A model generated the notes under the pieces. It was not told the DNA's origin. It made no database searches and saw only the letters and a program-made list of their open reading frames with translations. Source: Acanthochlamys bracteata (lineage: Eukaryota; Streptophyta; Magnoliopsida; Pandanales; Velloziaceae). From it: 64,000 nucleotides of DNA. Of the stretch, positions 12,263 through 23,295 are shown in pieces; within the stretch, counting starts at the first letter, position 1; every line of letters starts with the position of its first letter. The stretch covers positions 558,001 through 622,000 of the forward strand of contig CM034133.1 of the NCBI GenBank assembly GCA_019914995.1, written 5' to 3'. The position numbers and the translations under genes were made by a program.

Positions 12263-15200
12263 ATGTCTGGACTAATCTCAAAAGAGGAGAAGAATACTTT
12301 CTCTGCAAGCTGCAAGGAATGCACAAGAGATTCAGCATCCAGCTGTAGAACTGGTATTGAATCAGCAACGACAATGCCACCTCAAAGGCGTTCCATTTCT
12401 GCTGAAAGGAGAAGGGCTACAACTCCAACAAGGAACTCTGCTCCTTCATATCCATCATCCAGTTGCTCATCTCCAGCTTTTAGTCGGCTTTCATCCGTGG
12501 CAGTGACGTTACAACCTAGGGGTGGTTTTTCTACAGGAACAGACAGGATTGTGACTCCAGCAAGAACCTCGGCACCTTCATCTCCATCATCGAGCTGTTC
12601 GTCTCCAGATGCTAGTCAGTCATCCCAAATGGCAGCAGTAGGACATCCAAGGGTTGCCCTTTCCATTGGAAGTTGGAAGACAACGACTCCAAGGAGAAAC
12701 TCTGCACCTTCATCTCCCTCATCAAGCTGTTCATCTCCAGATGCTAGTCAGTCATCCCCCTTGGCAGCAAAGCCACAACCTAGGCGTGCCGTTTCCGTTG
12801 AAAGAAAAAGGATAACAAACATAACAAGAACTTCATTAGCTTCTTCTCCATCTTCAAGGTCATCAACATCCTCATCTTCATCTCCAAGGTGTAGCACTCC
12901 AGTACAGGACACGATAGCGGGGGCAAAAAGCTTTTTGAAGTATGGAAGTAGTTTTCATTCTTCTAATGTCTTGCGATCGTCAATCAGAAGCTTGCCATCT
13001 TCCTTCCAATCTGAATCTTTCCTCCAGTCTGTCAATAAGAAGGATGTGTTGGCCAGAAATTCCTCTTCAGACATGACTGCAAAGGTGTCCGCCGGCATGG
13101 CTTGCTCAAGGAAGAGTCCTTTGAGAAGAAGGATCACCTCTAACCAATCGGAGAATTCGACGAGCCTTGAGGCCTCACATACGAAAGTGTTGGATCAACG
13201 CCCATGGCCTGGAATTGTGGGAAAGAAGTTGTCTGGCGTTTCTTTAACCAAAAGTGTTGATCTTGATGCTAACATTGAAAGATTATCTTGTTTACCAGGC
13301 CCTGTAAAAGGGCTAACTAAAGTTAAGCTACCCTTTCCAGTGGGTGCAGATAAGCAAAGTGGTGACACTCACAGGTTACGAAGTTCAGATGAAACTAGAA
13401 ATTTAGTTCATCAAAGGAATTTTCCCTTGGATGCATCAGTACATCGATCAGATAGAACCTCTACTAAGATGCATCCAAGTAGGAGGCATCTATCGCCTAT
13501 TTCCACCGCTCGCCGTCCTTTGTCGCCAATCAAGAGTTCGTCAATGCCATTAGCTGTTGCTAGGGAAGCTCAGACTCTGTCTAGGACAAGACCATCAAGT
13601 CCAATTATCTCATGCAGACGCAGAACTTATAGTGAAGATCCATATCCTGTTGTCGATTCTAGTGCTGACTTGAGCAATGAAGCAAGTAGCGGAGGAAAGA
13701 AAGAGGATGCACACCAGTTGAGATTGCTACAAAATAGAGCCTTGCAGTGGCATATCATTAATATTTTAGCAGAAGGTGCATTGTTATTACAGGAATCAAC
13801 AGCAAAGGTAGAGTTTTGACATCTTCTTCCTAGAAATTTACGAACGTATACAAGTTCAAAAATATGACCTCAATATTGTCAATGTGAAAATGAGATGTTT
13901 CAACTATATTCTTAGCAACTATAGTTTGTCAAAGAAAATGTTAACCACTCGTAAGAGTGCCTGAAATTATAGATACAGCCTTGAAAGGAATATACACCTA
14001 CATGTAACAGGTGCATCCATACATGTAGTAAGGGGTTGTATACGAGGTTTCGCATGGATGCTTATTTGATTGATGGTTAAGGTGTTAGAAAAATATTTAG
14101 TAGAGGCATTCTATTGATGAATAGTAGTTGTTAACTTTCCTGAGTGAATATACAGTATATAGAAAGGCTTGTATATAGGATTCATTTGTAATTAGTAGGA
14201 TATTTTCTTCACAGAGCATCTTCACAGAAAAGCTTTACCTTTGAATAATCTTTTGACTTGAATCTTCTACATCAACTGATTTGCTTACAACTTCCCTGAT
14301 AATGTGCACAGCATGTTCTTTACAATGCATGGACTATTAATTCAAAACTGAATGAATCAGTCATCACGAGAAAGATCGAAGTGCAACTGTTAAGTGAAGA
14401 GATGAAGATTGCTTCCATTTTGAATGAACAAGTAAGAGGCCAGGATTTCTGATTTCGTGTAAAAGCTGGACTTTTTAAATCCTTACATGAGGCTTGCATG
14501 CTAGATTAAGTGACAATCAGATATTCATAGTATTGCTTCTTTAGTTTTGGATCTTGAGTGACTTTCTTCTAAACTTGAGTAGGTTCATTACCTTGAAGAG
14601 TGGGCTTCCTTGGAAAAAGAGCATTCTAAGTGTTTGTCGGGGGCGATTCGACTCCTGAAGACAAGAAGTTTGCATGTCCCACTGATGAAAGGAGCAAGGG
14701 TATGCACATTAATAACCTTTGTCTTTGATTTTTCAGAATCATATATTGCTAGTTTGATCCAATAATAGAGACTTCAAAGTCGGAGTCTCTAATTTTGTTC
14801 ATTCCGTTACTATTTCAGGCGGATGCTCGTGATCTTAGGGCTGCTGTCAGTTCAGCCCTAGATGTCATGCAAGCGATGGCTTCCTCCATTAATTATTTAC
14901 TACAACGAGTACGAGCATGGCATTTATACTCCTGAATTCATTGTGTTTAACTTGGCCAGGGACAGGAGGCATAGCAGCCGCTTCTTGCTATTTAACCTCT
15001 AATGATCCTTACATTTTACAACTACACTACCATGTGCAGGTGCAGGACACAAAATCTGTGATATATGAACTTTCCTGTTTACTACTGAAAGAAATTATCA
15101 TGCTTGATGAATGTAGGGAGTTACTAGTGTTAGTGGAATCTTTGCAGGTAAGGCTGAGTTTTACATTTTTGATACAATTTTGATATACAAGACATTCATG

Positions 15201-15659
15201 TTATCAATAATTTTTAGGGTTGCTTTTGTTCCTATTTATATAATGGAAAGGCATGGTTGGACAAGAAAGCTAACTGATAAGACTTACATATTATGCCCAC
15301 TAATTTTTTTAAACATTGGTATAGATGCTAAAATTTCGACAATTATGCAATATTGTGGGGTTAATGATTTGTCGATTGCTTGGCTGAAAAATACACACGA
15401 CGATTCATTCAAATTTCTTTTAAATTCATTTCTCAAAATGATCTCACTGATGATGGGTTTAGGATCCATGTAAATCTATGACTATATTTGCCTTCATGCA
15501 GCAATTTTGACTATCTTTGCAAATTATCTTTGTCTACTTGTGCCTTCTCCATTTTATGTCGGAAAAAAAACTTCTCATTTTGGCATAAATTAGGTGAAAG
15601 AATGCAGCCTCAATGCACATCTTATGCAACTCAGGCAACATTTCTGTGAGATGGGTTGA
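12263..15659 (+). CDS. QWRF-family (augmin subunit 8-like) microtubule-associated protein, divergent
   Basis: Exons 12263-13807, 14312-14431, 14583-14699, 14819-14908, 15040-15147 and 15594-15659 give 681 residues. The family binds microtubules; AUG8 links augmin to them. The basic, Ser/Pro-rich N-terminal half contains SISAERRR and AVSVERKR boxes, a RSLPSSFQSESF motif and, later, RRHLSPISTARRPLSPIK. The conserved C-terminal domain follows: QLRLLQNRALQW, then HYLEEWASLEKEHS, AVSSALDVMQAMASSI and a last exon with SLNAHLMQLRQ. The name-giving QWRF is QWHI here, and the helix after it is also altered. The open frame extends upstream to a stop at 12140 without an ATG, so the true N-terminus may lie in a leader exon. 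The oxidoreductase-QWRF neighbourhood matches Arabidopsis At4g30710/At4g30720 as I recall it. Confidence 0.88.
12415..12765 (+). repeat. Imperfect coding repeats, about 120 bp
   Basis: Three imperfect in-frame units carry TP(T/A/R)R(N/T)SAPS, PSSSCSSP and a following SQSS. They show tandem growth of the disordered basic N-terminal half of the QWRF protein. Confidence 0.7.
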
Positions 15660-18227
15660 TAAAAGTAGTCACGGGCAGGTGAATGCAGGTATGTTGAAGC
15701 TAATTCTTACTATAGATGATAAAACTATTTTCCGGAGTGAGTAAATCTTATCACTCTTATGATTCATCCATTCCTAGTGTATTGTCCAATATCAAGTAAT
15801 AGGAAGCATTATCTTCATTAGATCTCGTTTTGCTATCTCTAGCCTGGAATTGAATATATTAGTGGAAAGCATGTCTCAACCTGGCTTGGAAGCTCTGAAC
15901 TACTTAAGACTACAGAAACTAGGTTGAAATATCAATATCTATCTTTTGCAAGCCAGATCTTAACATTAGATTTTTTTATGTATTTCCTGTAAAAAAGCTG
16001 GATTTGTCATAATTATCAATGATCCTATCCAAACCATTAACATCACAACTTGCTTGTAGGTGCTGCAAAAGTCGAAGTTTTCATATCAATTGATGCTATC
16101 CATCAGTGAACTGCCTCTAAAATGCCTATAATGCGAGTCAGGTTTCAGTGGAGTATCACACTGCAGTAGCATTAGGCATATGACAGGCTTCAGAAACCGT
16201 AGTCAGCAAATCTCTTCAGAACGTGCTAATGCAGATTTTACATATTCTTGGTCATTCAATGACATTCTGAGGACAGTATCACAAAATGAACTACTGAGAA
16301 ATTGGAGGTATCATCATAATCTCAAGCTGATGGTCTTTGACAAAGATAAAATCTTAAACATTTCTTATTTCTAGATTTTCTTGGAAATAGCCAAAGTAAT
16401 TGCCATGATTGTTACAAGGAGTAAATAAAGCACCAGATCATAGGATCAACTGAAGAGTACAGAGCATTAGGTAGTTGACAATTTTGAGGAAATTTACGAG
16501 TGGATAGGTAAAATCAACCCTTAACAAGGAGGAAGTTGCACTGCTTTGTGAGGTTGGAGAATGGCGGAGATCTGTTGTTCCTCCACCATTAGCTTTACCC
16601 CCTCTTGCACCTCCTTCGCCCTCATGCCTTAGTCTAGTAGCACCCCTTGCATATAGAATGCCTTCAGCAAGAGGATCTGATCTTACATATGTTTCTACCA
16701 AGACCATATTCCAAGTATTATTACATTGCTATAATGAGATGGTATCCTATTTCAGTCACAAATAAATGTATGAAAAATTGTTCAAAGACTTCTTGTTATC
16801 TTGAAATGAAACACAAAATCTAACCTTGCCGTTGTTTGCATGGTAGTTGTTGCTCAGGAACTTGGTGTCCCTGGTGCTTTCCTTCTTCGTCAGCTTTGCT
16901 GCTCCAAATAGCTTGGATAAACAAGACGAGGAAAAACCACTGAAGCAACTGTTGACTTCTCATTTTTTGTCACCTGTTGCCGGCTTGATTGACTAACTCT
17001 ATATGAAGCAGGTGCCCTTCACTTTATAAGCAAGGTAGAAGAACAGAGAAACCACATGGGCTAGTGTCTAAAGTTGATGTAGAAAGGGTTTTAGGATCTT
17101 TTGGTAGTGCCATTAGCATCAAAGCGAAATTCTTTCAAGCTTGAGAACTTTAGTCTTGTCCCTCTCTCAAAGAGCCCTTCTGCAATCAGTGTGTTGGCAA
17201 TCCCCTCTCCTTGTAGTTGTCAAACGTGCGCCGGAGATGAGTTGATTCAAGGGCAACTACGCCAGGCCAGTATAACTCCTTTTAGCTAGATGGTTGGTAA
17301 CAGTTTCTTGCATCTGGTGGTGTTATTTGGAGCTGTTCTCTTTGCCAGAAGACTATCTTGCACCATCGAAGTATCAATGTCTTTGTAAATACTTTTAGCT
17401 AAATGTTAATGGGGAATATATTCCTTCCCCTTTCTATTCACTACTGCTTTTGCTTTTTCTTACAATGATTTATAATTCTTGTGATCACTTTACTTCCAGT
17501 TGTTTTCAATTGTTCGAGCAAATACTAATTTAAATAAGAAAGAATTTATATTTTTTATTAAATATTTATTTAAATTTATCTGTTCATTTTATTTGTCTGA
17601 AAAGAACATGGTTAATTGTTTACTCTTTTCTAGCTTACTTTACAAACTTCTCAAGAGCTTTGAGAATGAGCATCTCATTGTTGTACAACAAGCAACTACT
17701 GCAATAATCATGCACTTGGTAAGGTGCATTCCTAAATAAAACAAGACGAATACTTTCACTCTGCAGTATAGATAAGGTGAGTCATATCTGGAAAACATTG
17801 GTCTGGAATCTTTCATCATAGAGCCTCCAGTGACAGAACCTCTCTGCTAGAAAGACTGACCTTGGGATGTAGAAGTTTAGAACCTTGTGAGTGGTCTCAG
17901 ATTTTTCAGTTAAGCAAAGCTTGCTGGACTGCCCTGCTTGTTTAGTTTGCACACCCAAAGAGATTGAATGCTTCCAAATCTTGGCATCCCTCGGATATTA
18001 ATATAAGTCCATTCACTGACAACCTGGAGAAACTGAGTTCGAGGTGTTTCAATTTGGGCATAGATTTTCCTATAAAAGCAGCCTCCAGAGACTATTCCTG
18101 CATGCTGTGAAGGGTCAAGCCTTCATCAGGTCTCTTTTAAGAACATTCAGATTTGAACAGCTCCTTTCCAATCGCTTCAAGGGACTTGTGAGATACTTCG
18201 TAGCAATAGGCTAAGCACAGCTCAGTA
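15660..18227. other. Gene-poor stretch, possible decayed sequence
   Basis: No exon set is supported. 16500-17300 has coding-like base composition and short open stretches on both strands (for example minus 16438-16707 and plus 17101-17289), but no family is recognisable and frames are broken. It could be an old pseudogene or a long noncoding transcript. The rest is AT-rich. Confidence 0.4.
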
Positions 18228-18530
18228 AAGCATCTTACATCCAAGTGCAACTCTGATCAGCGATGCATCAGTAACTTGGCAGGATCTCTTAATGGAAAGT
18301 ATGTCTATATTTGCCACCTACAAGACAAAAATCCATGCGTTTCAGAAAAGATTATGCAAAGCACATTATCTGCCTGTGTATAAAATCAGTCAACATGATG
18401 CAAAGCACATCATCTGCGTGTGTATAAAATCAGTCAACATGCAGTTCACACTATCATTACTTTATAATGATTTTGTGTGATTGTGGCCAGTATGTGGCAA
18501 TATCAAGAACTCCCAGAAATGTGCGAAAGC
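18228..18530. repeat. Dispersed repeat Y, copy 1
   Basis: About 300 bases here (from ACATCCAAGTGCAACTC to TGTGGCAATATCAA) align with 25920-26140, including AAATCCA, CATTTCAGAAAA, CACATTAT, TGTGTATAAA and GATTTTGTG(T/C)GA(T/C)TGTGGCCA. Both copies lie downstream of a minus-strand gene, the OB-fold gene here and the zinc-finger chimera at the other. They are marks of an old duplication. Confidence 0.65.
18355..18442. repeat. Two 44-bp tandem units
   Basis: TGCAAAGCACAT(T/C)ATCTGC is followed by (C/G)TGTGTATAAAATCAGTCAACATG, and the whole unit is repeated twice head to tail inside repeat Y. The other Y copy has a single unit. Confidence 0.85.
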
Positions 18531-18897
18531 ATGTGTCTGCATAAAATCATCAATCTTTTGCAAAAAATCAGTAACATAGACCTAGTTACGCATAGTAATA
18601 TGGTATTCGATGAAATGTGAAGAGAACATAAAGTTTTCATGAACAAATATATACATATTATGCAATATTAAACATTATTTGAAATTTCTTCAAGGATGAC
18701 AAACATAAAGAGATGTCCTTTTTGAGCAAGGCATTGCATAACAATGCAAATACATACTAAAATAACGGTTCTATAAAGTTTTGTTATACTCTTGGCATTA
18801 GAAATCCTTTGCAAAGTACACATAAGCATGTAGACATTACCAAACATTAAGAGAATATCTGCTTGTAACTTCAAATTTGTCTCTTCTGGTATCAAAA

Positions 18898-20718
18898 TTA
18901 CTCCACCACAACATCCACTAGCTCATATTCCACCAAAGACAAATTGTTATCCTTTTTCACAGTAAAATCAGCAGGATCAGTAACTTCTATGCGGCCCCAC
19001 TTGTCTACAGCAAGCCTCATAGATCCCTTGAACATTTCAATCTTGGCATTCCGCAAAATCACAGTGGTGTCCTGTTTCATCATATCCACTGCAAATAATA
19101 CATTTTACTGTAGAAAATGAACAAGCTGGCAAAAAAGATAATATTCAAATAAAGCTATTATGCGCTCATAGACTCAGTTACAAACTTCATGAATAACTTG
19201 TGTGAATTACAAAGTCCAATCATTAACAGAAGTAGCAAAACTAAATGTTTATGAGAAGACAACTCCTCTTCATTTGAGACAAAAAAAAGGGCTTTCAGTA
19301 CTACTGTCTTATAAGATATGCTTCCACAAAATTTGCCATCTGCATATGCAGTGCTAAATGTCTAAACATCACCACTTGTCAATATAAATTGTACGAGTCC
19401 TGTGAAGCATATCACATATGAATGATCTCAGAGCAATGTGTTTTGCCAATTAACTAGTTCATTTAAGATTCAGAAAATGAGAATGCCAAAATGGTTCTCT
19501 AGCCAAGATCTATAACTTCTAAAGATTTGAGTCTTATGAGCATATGCAAGGGCGTTTTATGCTCTCAAAATATGACAGGTCCCATTTGGAGAGAGATGCA
19601 TGCTTATATTTAACGAATAAGGATGACAAGTAGAGGGTCTGCTTAGAGCACAAATGGCAAACTACAGGTGAAATATGTTTTCAAAAAAAAAAAAATACTT
19701 GGCAATTAATTTAATGCTAACCATTATTTGTAGACTATAAATGATAAATAAAACCACAACCAAGAACTTAAATTTTAAAAGAAGTGCTTCACCAACTATG
19801 AAGACAAAGCAAGAATAACCATCAATTCTAGATCCTTCCACAAGAATAGGCAGATAAATGATTATCATACTCCCTTCAGCCATACTCTAGAAACAAAGAT
19901 TCCATGTTAAAGATTAGCTCCAAGCTCGACTATTTTCTTGAGGTAAACGATCTCAATTATATGAACTAGAACTTCTTTTCACTTGTTACCAACCAATGGA
20001 GAAACAATTATTCACATAAAAATGACATAGTAACATAAGATAGCCATGGAGGCTGCGACCTACCTGAAAATTATCATATGGCAAGGTAATCTAAGAGTCT
20101 TCTAATACCAAAAATCAGTTTATCATACACCTCTAAAAAAGAGGTTCAAGATGGATGTTACCGGTGTTGCAAAATAAGGTTAACACATCCAGATCAATAA
20201 ATTTGGTTTGCACATAATTTTATGTTTTAGATCATATTGAATACTTTTGATATCCAATCTGAAGCTCTAAGGCCCACCAGGTAGACTTACTCTCTCATTT
20301 CAGGGCCAAGACTATTTACCTACTAACCACCACCTGCATCACAAAAAACTACTACCAGACCATATCTTTAACCAGATGAATCATGTGCTTGGTGCATCGT
20401 TCTATTCATTTATTTATTTCTTCCAATGACATATCTTTCCATCATCTAGATGCAACAAAATTAATAACTATCAAAGTCGAGGAAACTACAAAGGAAAACA
20501 AGCATACCTTGCTCATTCCTGGCGGTAAAAACTACTACTCCAGTCTCATCTCCAACTATACATTCAGCAAGTCTCATCATCATGCAACGTTGACCAGCTG
20601 TTTTCACAATTTTAGAATCAATAACCTTCACAGTGAGTGTGTGTCCGCTAGTGGCAGGCTGAAGCTGATCAACCTTAATAAAGACTGGCTTCCTTTTTTC
20701 CGTCCTGGACTCTGCCAT
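18898..20718 (-). CDS. Small OB-fold single-strand DNA-binding protein, SOSS-B-like
   Basis: Two exons, complement(20508-20718, 18898-19088), separated by a 1.4-kb intron, give 133 residues. The sequence KPVFIKVDQLQPATSGHTL, then AECIVGDETGVVVFTARNEQ, and in exon 2 TTVILRNAKIEMFKGSMRL with VDKWGRIEV matches the plant OB-fold family related to SOSS complex subunit B. These proteins bind single-stranded nucleic acid in genome maintenance, by homology. The exon junction is phase 1 with donor GTATGC and acceptor TTTGCAG. The length is typical of the family. Identity is clear; its role in this plant is inferred. Confidence 0.92.
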
Positions 20719-22698
20719 TTTTTCAAGGTCCTTGAAACACATACCCGATCAGTCAAGACAGAAAAGATTTAAGCTGGAAATCAATGCACACTATTTCTCT
20801 TAATACATGAACAACAATGTATCTTCAGATTACAGGAAAGCTAATTCCCTTCCTCTAAATGCATGCATTTTTACAACAACAGAAAGTAATGACCTTTTGC
20901 ATGGAAGCCACACGCATATCTAGGCCTCGCAATCTTTATCTCCAACGATGATTTCACTTATTGATTCAAAATACAGAGATCTAAAATTGAATAAGGCAGG
21001 ATACATACTTCTAACAAAAACTATTAAAAATATTTTCATATTGATCTTATTCCATATTCCAAAAGATAAAAGAAATAATAACAAAACAATCAAGTTGGCT
21101 AGATTCTGTTTGTATAAGAAAAAAAAACAAACTACAAGTGCAAGAAAAAAATGCATACCAATAATAGCAAAAACAAGCACATTTGTCTTGTTTATATCAA
21201 CTATAGCTAAATAATATGGAAATGGGGCTAAAACCTAATAATCATAAAATCATAAATTCTGTAGGCTTCCTCATCGGATGCGCATCTTAAAAATATTGGT
21301 ATGTAAGCTATCAAGATCACGGTTCAGGAAGCCAAACAAACAAAGAATCCAACAATTAATTTCACTACTTGATGAAAAAATAAAAAACAACAAAAACAAC
21401 TAAAATTTCCTTACAGAACCACAATGAAATGAGCTTTTTTATCATTATATGAATCAATTAATCGGAAACTAACCAAACTCAAGATCCAAACAGGAAAATA
21501 GAGCACACCTTATTTTTTAGTTCTTCTAAGAAGATAGATGCTACGGATTGGCGGCGTCTTAGAATCAATCAAGAACGAGGAAATTGTAGCTACTGCAAGA
21601 AACAAACTTAACTGCCAATCTTCCCATTTCCTTAACTCCCTGAGTGGCAGGGGAGTTCGACTGAAGAGATACCCGTTCCCTTTCTCTTGGTGCCCTTATG
21701 TTGTGAACCGTTCCAGATCTCCACCGCCACGGAGCCGCAGTGAAGACCGGAGACATGATCGGAGCATTCCCGCCGCCGTCTCATCATCGGAGACATCGGA
21801 TCATTCGATTGAATTTCAAAGAGAGAGAGAGCTGAAATTAGTTGGGAGTGATTTGATTTGCGCCACCGCGCAGTCGAAATGCGTGCCGGCGATCGAATTG
21901 CTTACAACCGAAATTGGTTGGAAACCAAGATAAAACCGGGAAAATTGAGACAAGGAACGATCAAAATTGAGAAAATTCAGAGCAGGGCCCCGTCAAGGAG
22001 AGGAGCAAAGTGGCGATCGAATCGATTTGGGAGCAAATGCGGAGAGAAGAGAACGGTAGCTAAAGTGACAAGTTCGTAAATATCTCAACTTTTCAAGAAC
22101 AAACTTGTCATTTTTTAACCTTAAATGCCAAAAAGAGCCTAACTTAGTTTTTCATTATTATAAAAATATTTGGGATTTTTTTTTAATTCAAATTTTTTAT
22201 TTTATATGTTTTTAATAAATTTTTAAAAAACTATACAGATTTTTTAAATTTAGAAAATAGAACAAATCTTACAAATTTTATTATTTTTATTTTTTATTAT
22301 AATTTGAAATTAAAAAATTATAATTTGAAATAAAAATATTTTTTATTATAGAAAAACTTTTTTTAAAAAATCACTCTAAAATATCACCTAAATGTCAAAT
22401 ATTCAAGTAAAACTTATATGCTACATTTCATTTCAGGCGAGACTATGAACAAATTTTAAATGTCGGAAAATTTATTTTTTTTGGCAGATTTGTAGTTTAA
22501 AAAAAATTTAGTTACTTCAATTGTTCTTAGAACTTCGCTTTCATTTACTATTTAAGAATTCATCATTTTAATTTTTAAAAATTTATTTTCTACTTTGAAC
22601 TTATTTTCAAATAAATTTAAAAATAAAAATAAACTTATTTTTAATATATTTTTTAAATAATTTTATTTTTTATTTCTTACTTTTGCGCAAACGTTTAA
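20719..22698. other. Leader of the OB-fold gene, then AT-rich DNA
   Basis: 20719-21490 reads as intron-like AT-rich DNA. 21550-22060 is distinctly more GC-rich and is probably the promoter and first leader exon of the minus-strand OB-fold gene; the ORF at plus 21538-21933 is taken as chance. 22080-22690 is extremely AT-rich with no gene. Confidence 0.45.
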
Positions 22699-22945
22699 GG
22701 CCATGTGTGGGGAAGCTTTTTTTTCTTAATTTTTTATTTTATATTTTTTAATAAATTTATATAATATTTTATAAATTTTTTTAAAATTTAAAATTACAGA
22801 AAAATTCTACGTCTTGAAATTTTCTTATTAGTTATTATTATTATTATTTTTAAGTTAAAAAAATAAAACTCATTCTCTAAAAGTTCTCAAAATATTCTTA
22901 CTTTTAAAAAAAAAATAGTTTCAATAAGCACTCCCAAACATCTCC
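22699..22945. mobile_element. Tourist-like MITE with TAA target duplication
   Basis: Begins GGCCATGTGTGGGGAAGCTT and ends with AAGCACTCCCAAACATCTCC, whose reverse complement matches the start at 14 of 20 positions. TAA flanks both sides. The 247-base AT-rich interior has no coding capacity. Confidence 0.6.
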
Positions 22946-23019
22946 TAAATTTCACGATGTCAGCATTAATCAAAAAAAGAGCATCAAATTGAAATCCTCG
23001 ATTCTCAATCTAGAATAGA

Positions 23020-23180
23020 AGGCCATGCTAATTTCTACTGATATTCCATGTGTACACTAGCATTGTCCTCTCCTGTTTCTACTGATATTAGGTGTTCCAA
23101 AATTCACAAACCATATTGCTCAAGTATTAATGTTTTAAGTGTTCAATAGAGTACAATCAATGCTGTCCAAGGAGCGCTGT
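23020..23180. repeat. Dispersed repeat X, copy 1
   Basis: This stretch aligns with 31845-32015: CTCGATTCTC, CCATGTGTACACTAGCATTG (CCATATGTACACTAGC in the other copy), GTCCTCT, AGGTGTTC, AGTATTAATG, AGAGTACAATCAAT. Each copy lies downstream of the last eIF(iso)4G-type exon of its locus. Confidence 0.75.
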
Positions 23181-23295
23181 TACTATGTTCCCATCTCTCA
23201 GTAATTAAGTTATGCAGTTGGACAGTAAACAAAAAAAAAGCTCATGAGGAGATTTGCTAGTAGATGGGAAAGGCAAATGCAAAATTCATCATGAC

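Noticed and set aside
16438..16707. 89-codon Gly/Arg-rich minus ORF
   Set aside because: Low complexity, no splice context and no homology that I recognise.
21538..21933. 131-codon plus ORF in a GC-rich stretch
   Set aside because: No family resemblance; better explained as promoter or leader of the minus-strand OB-fold gene.
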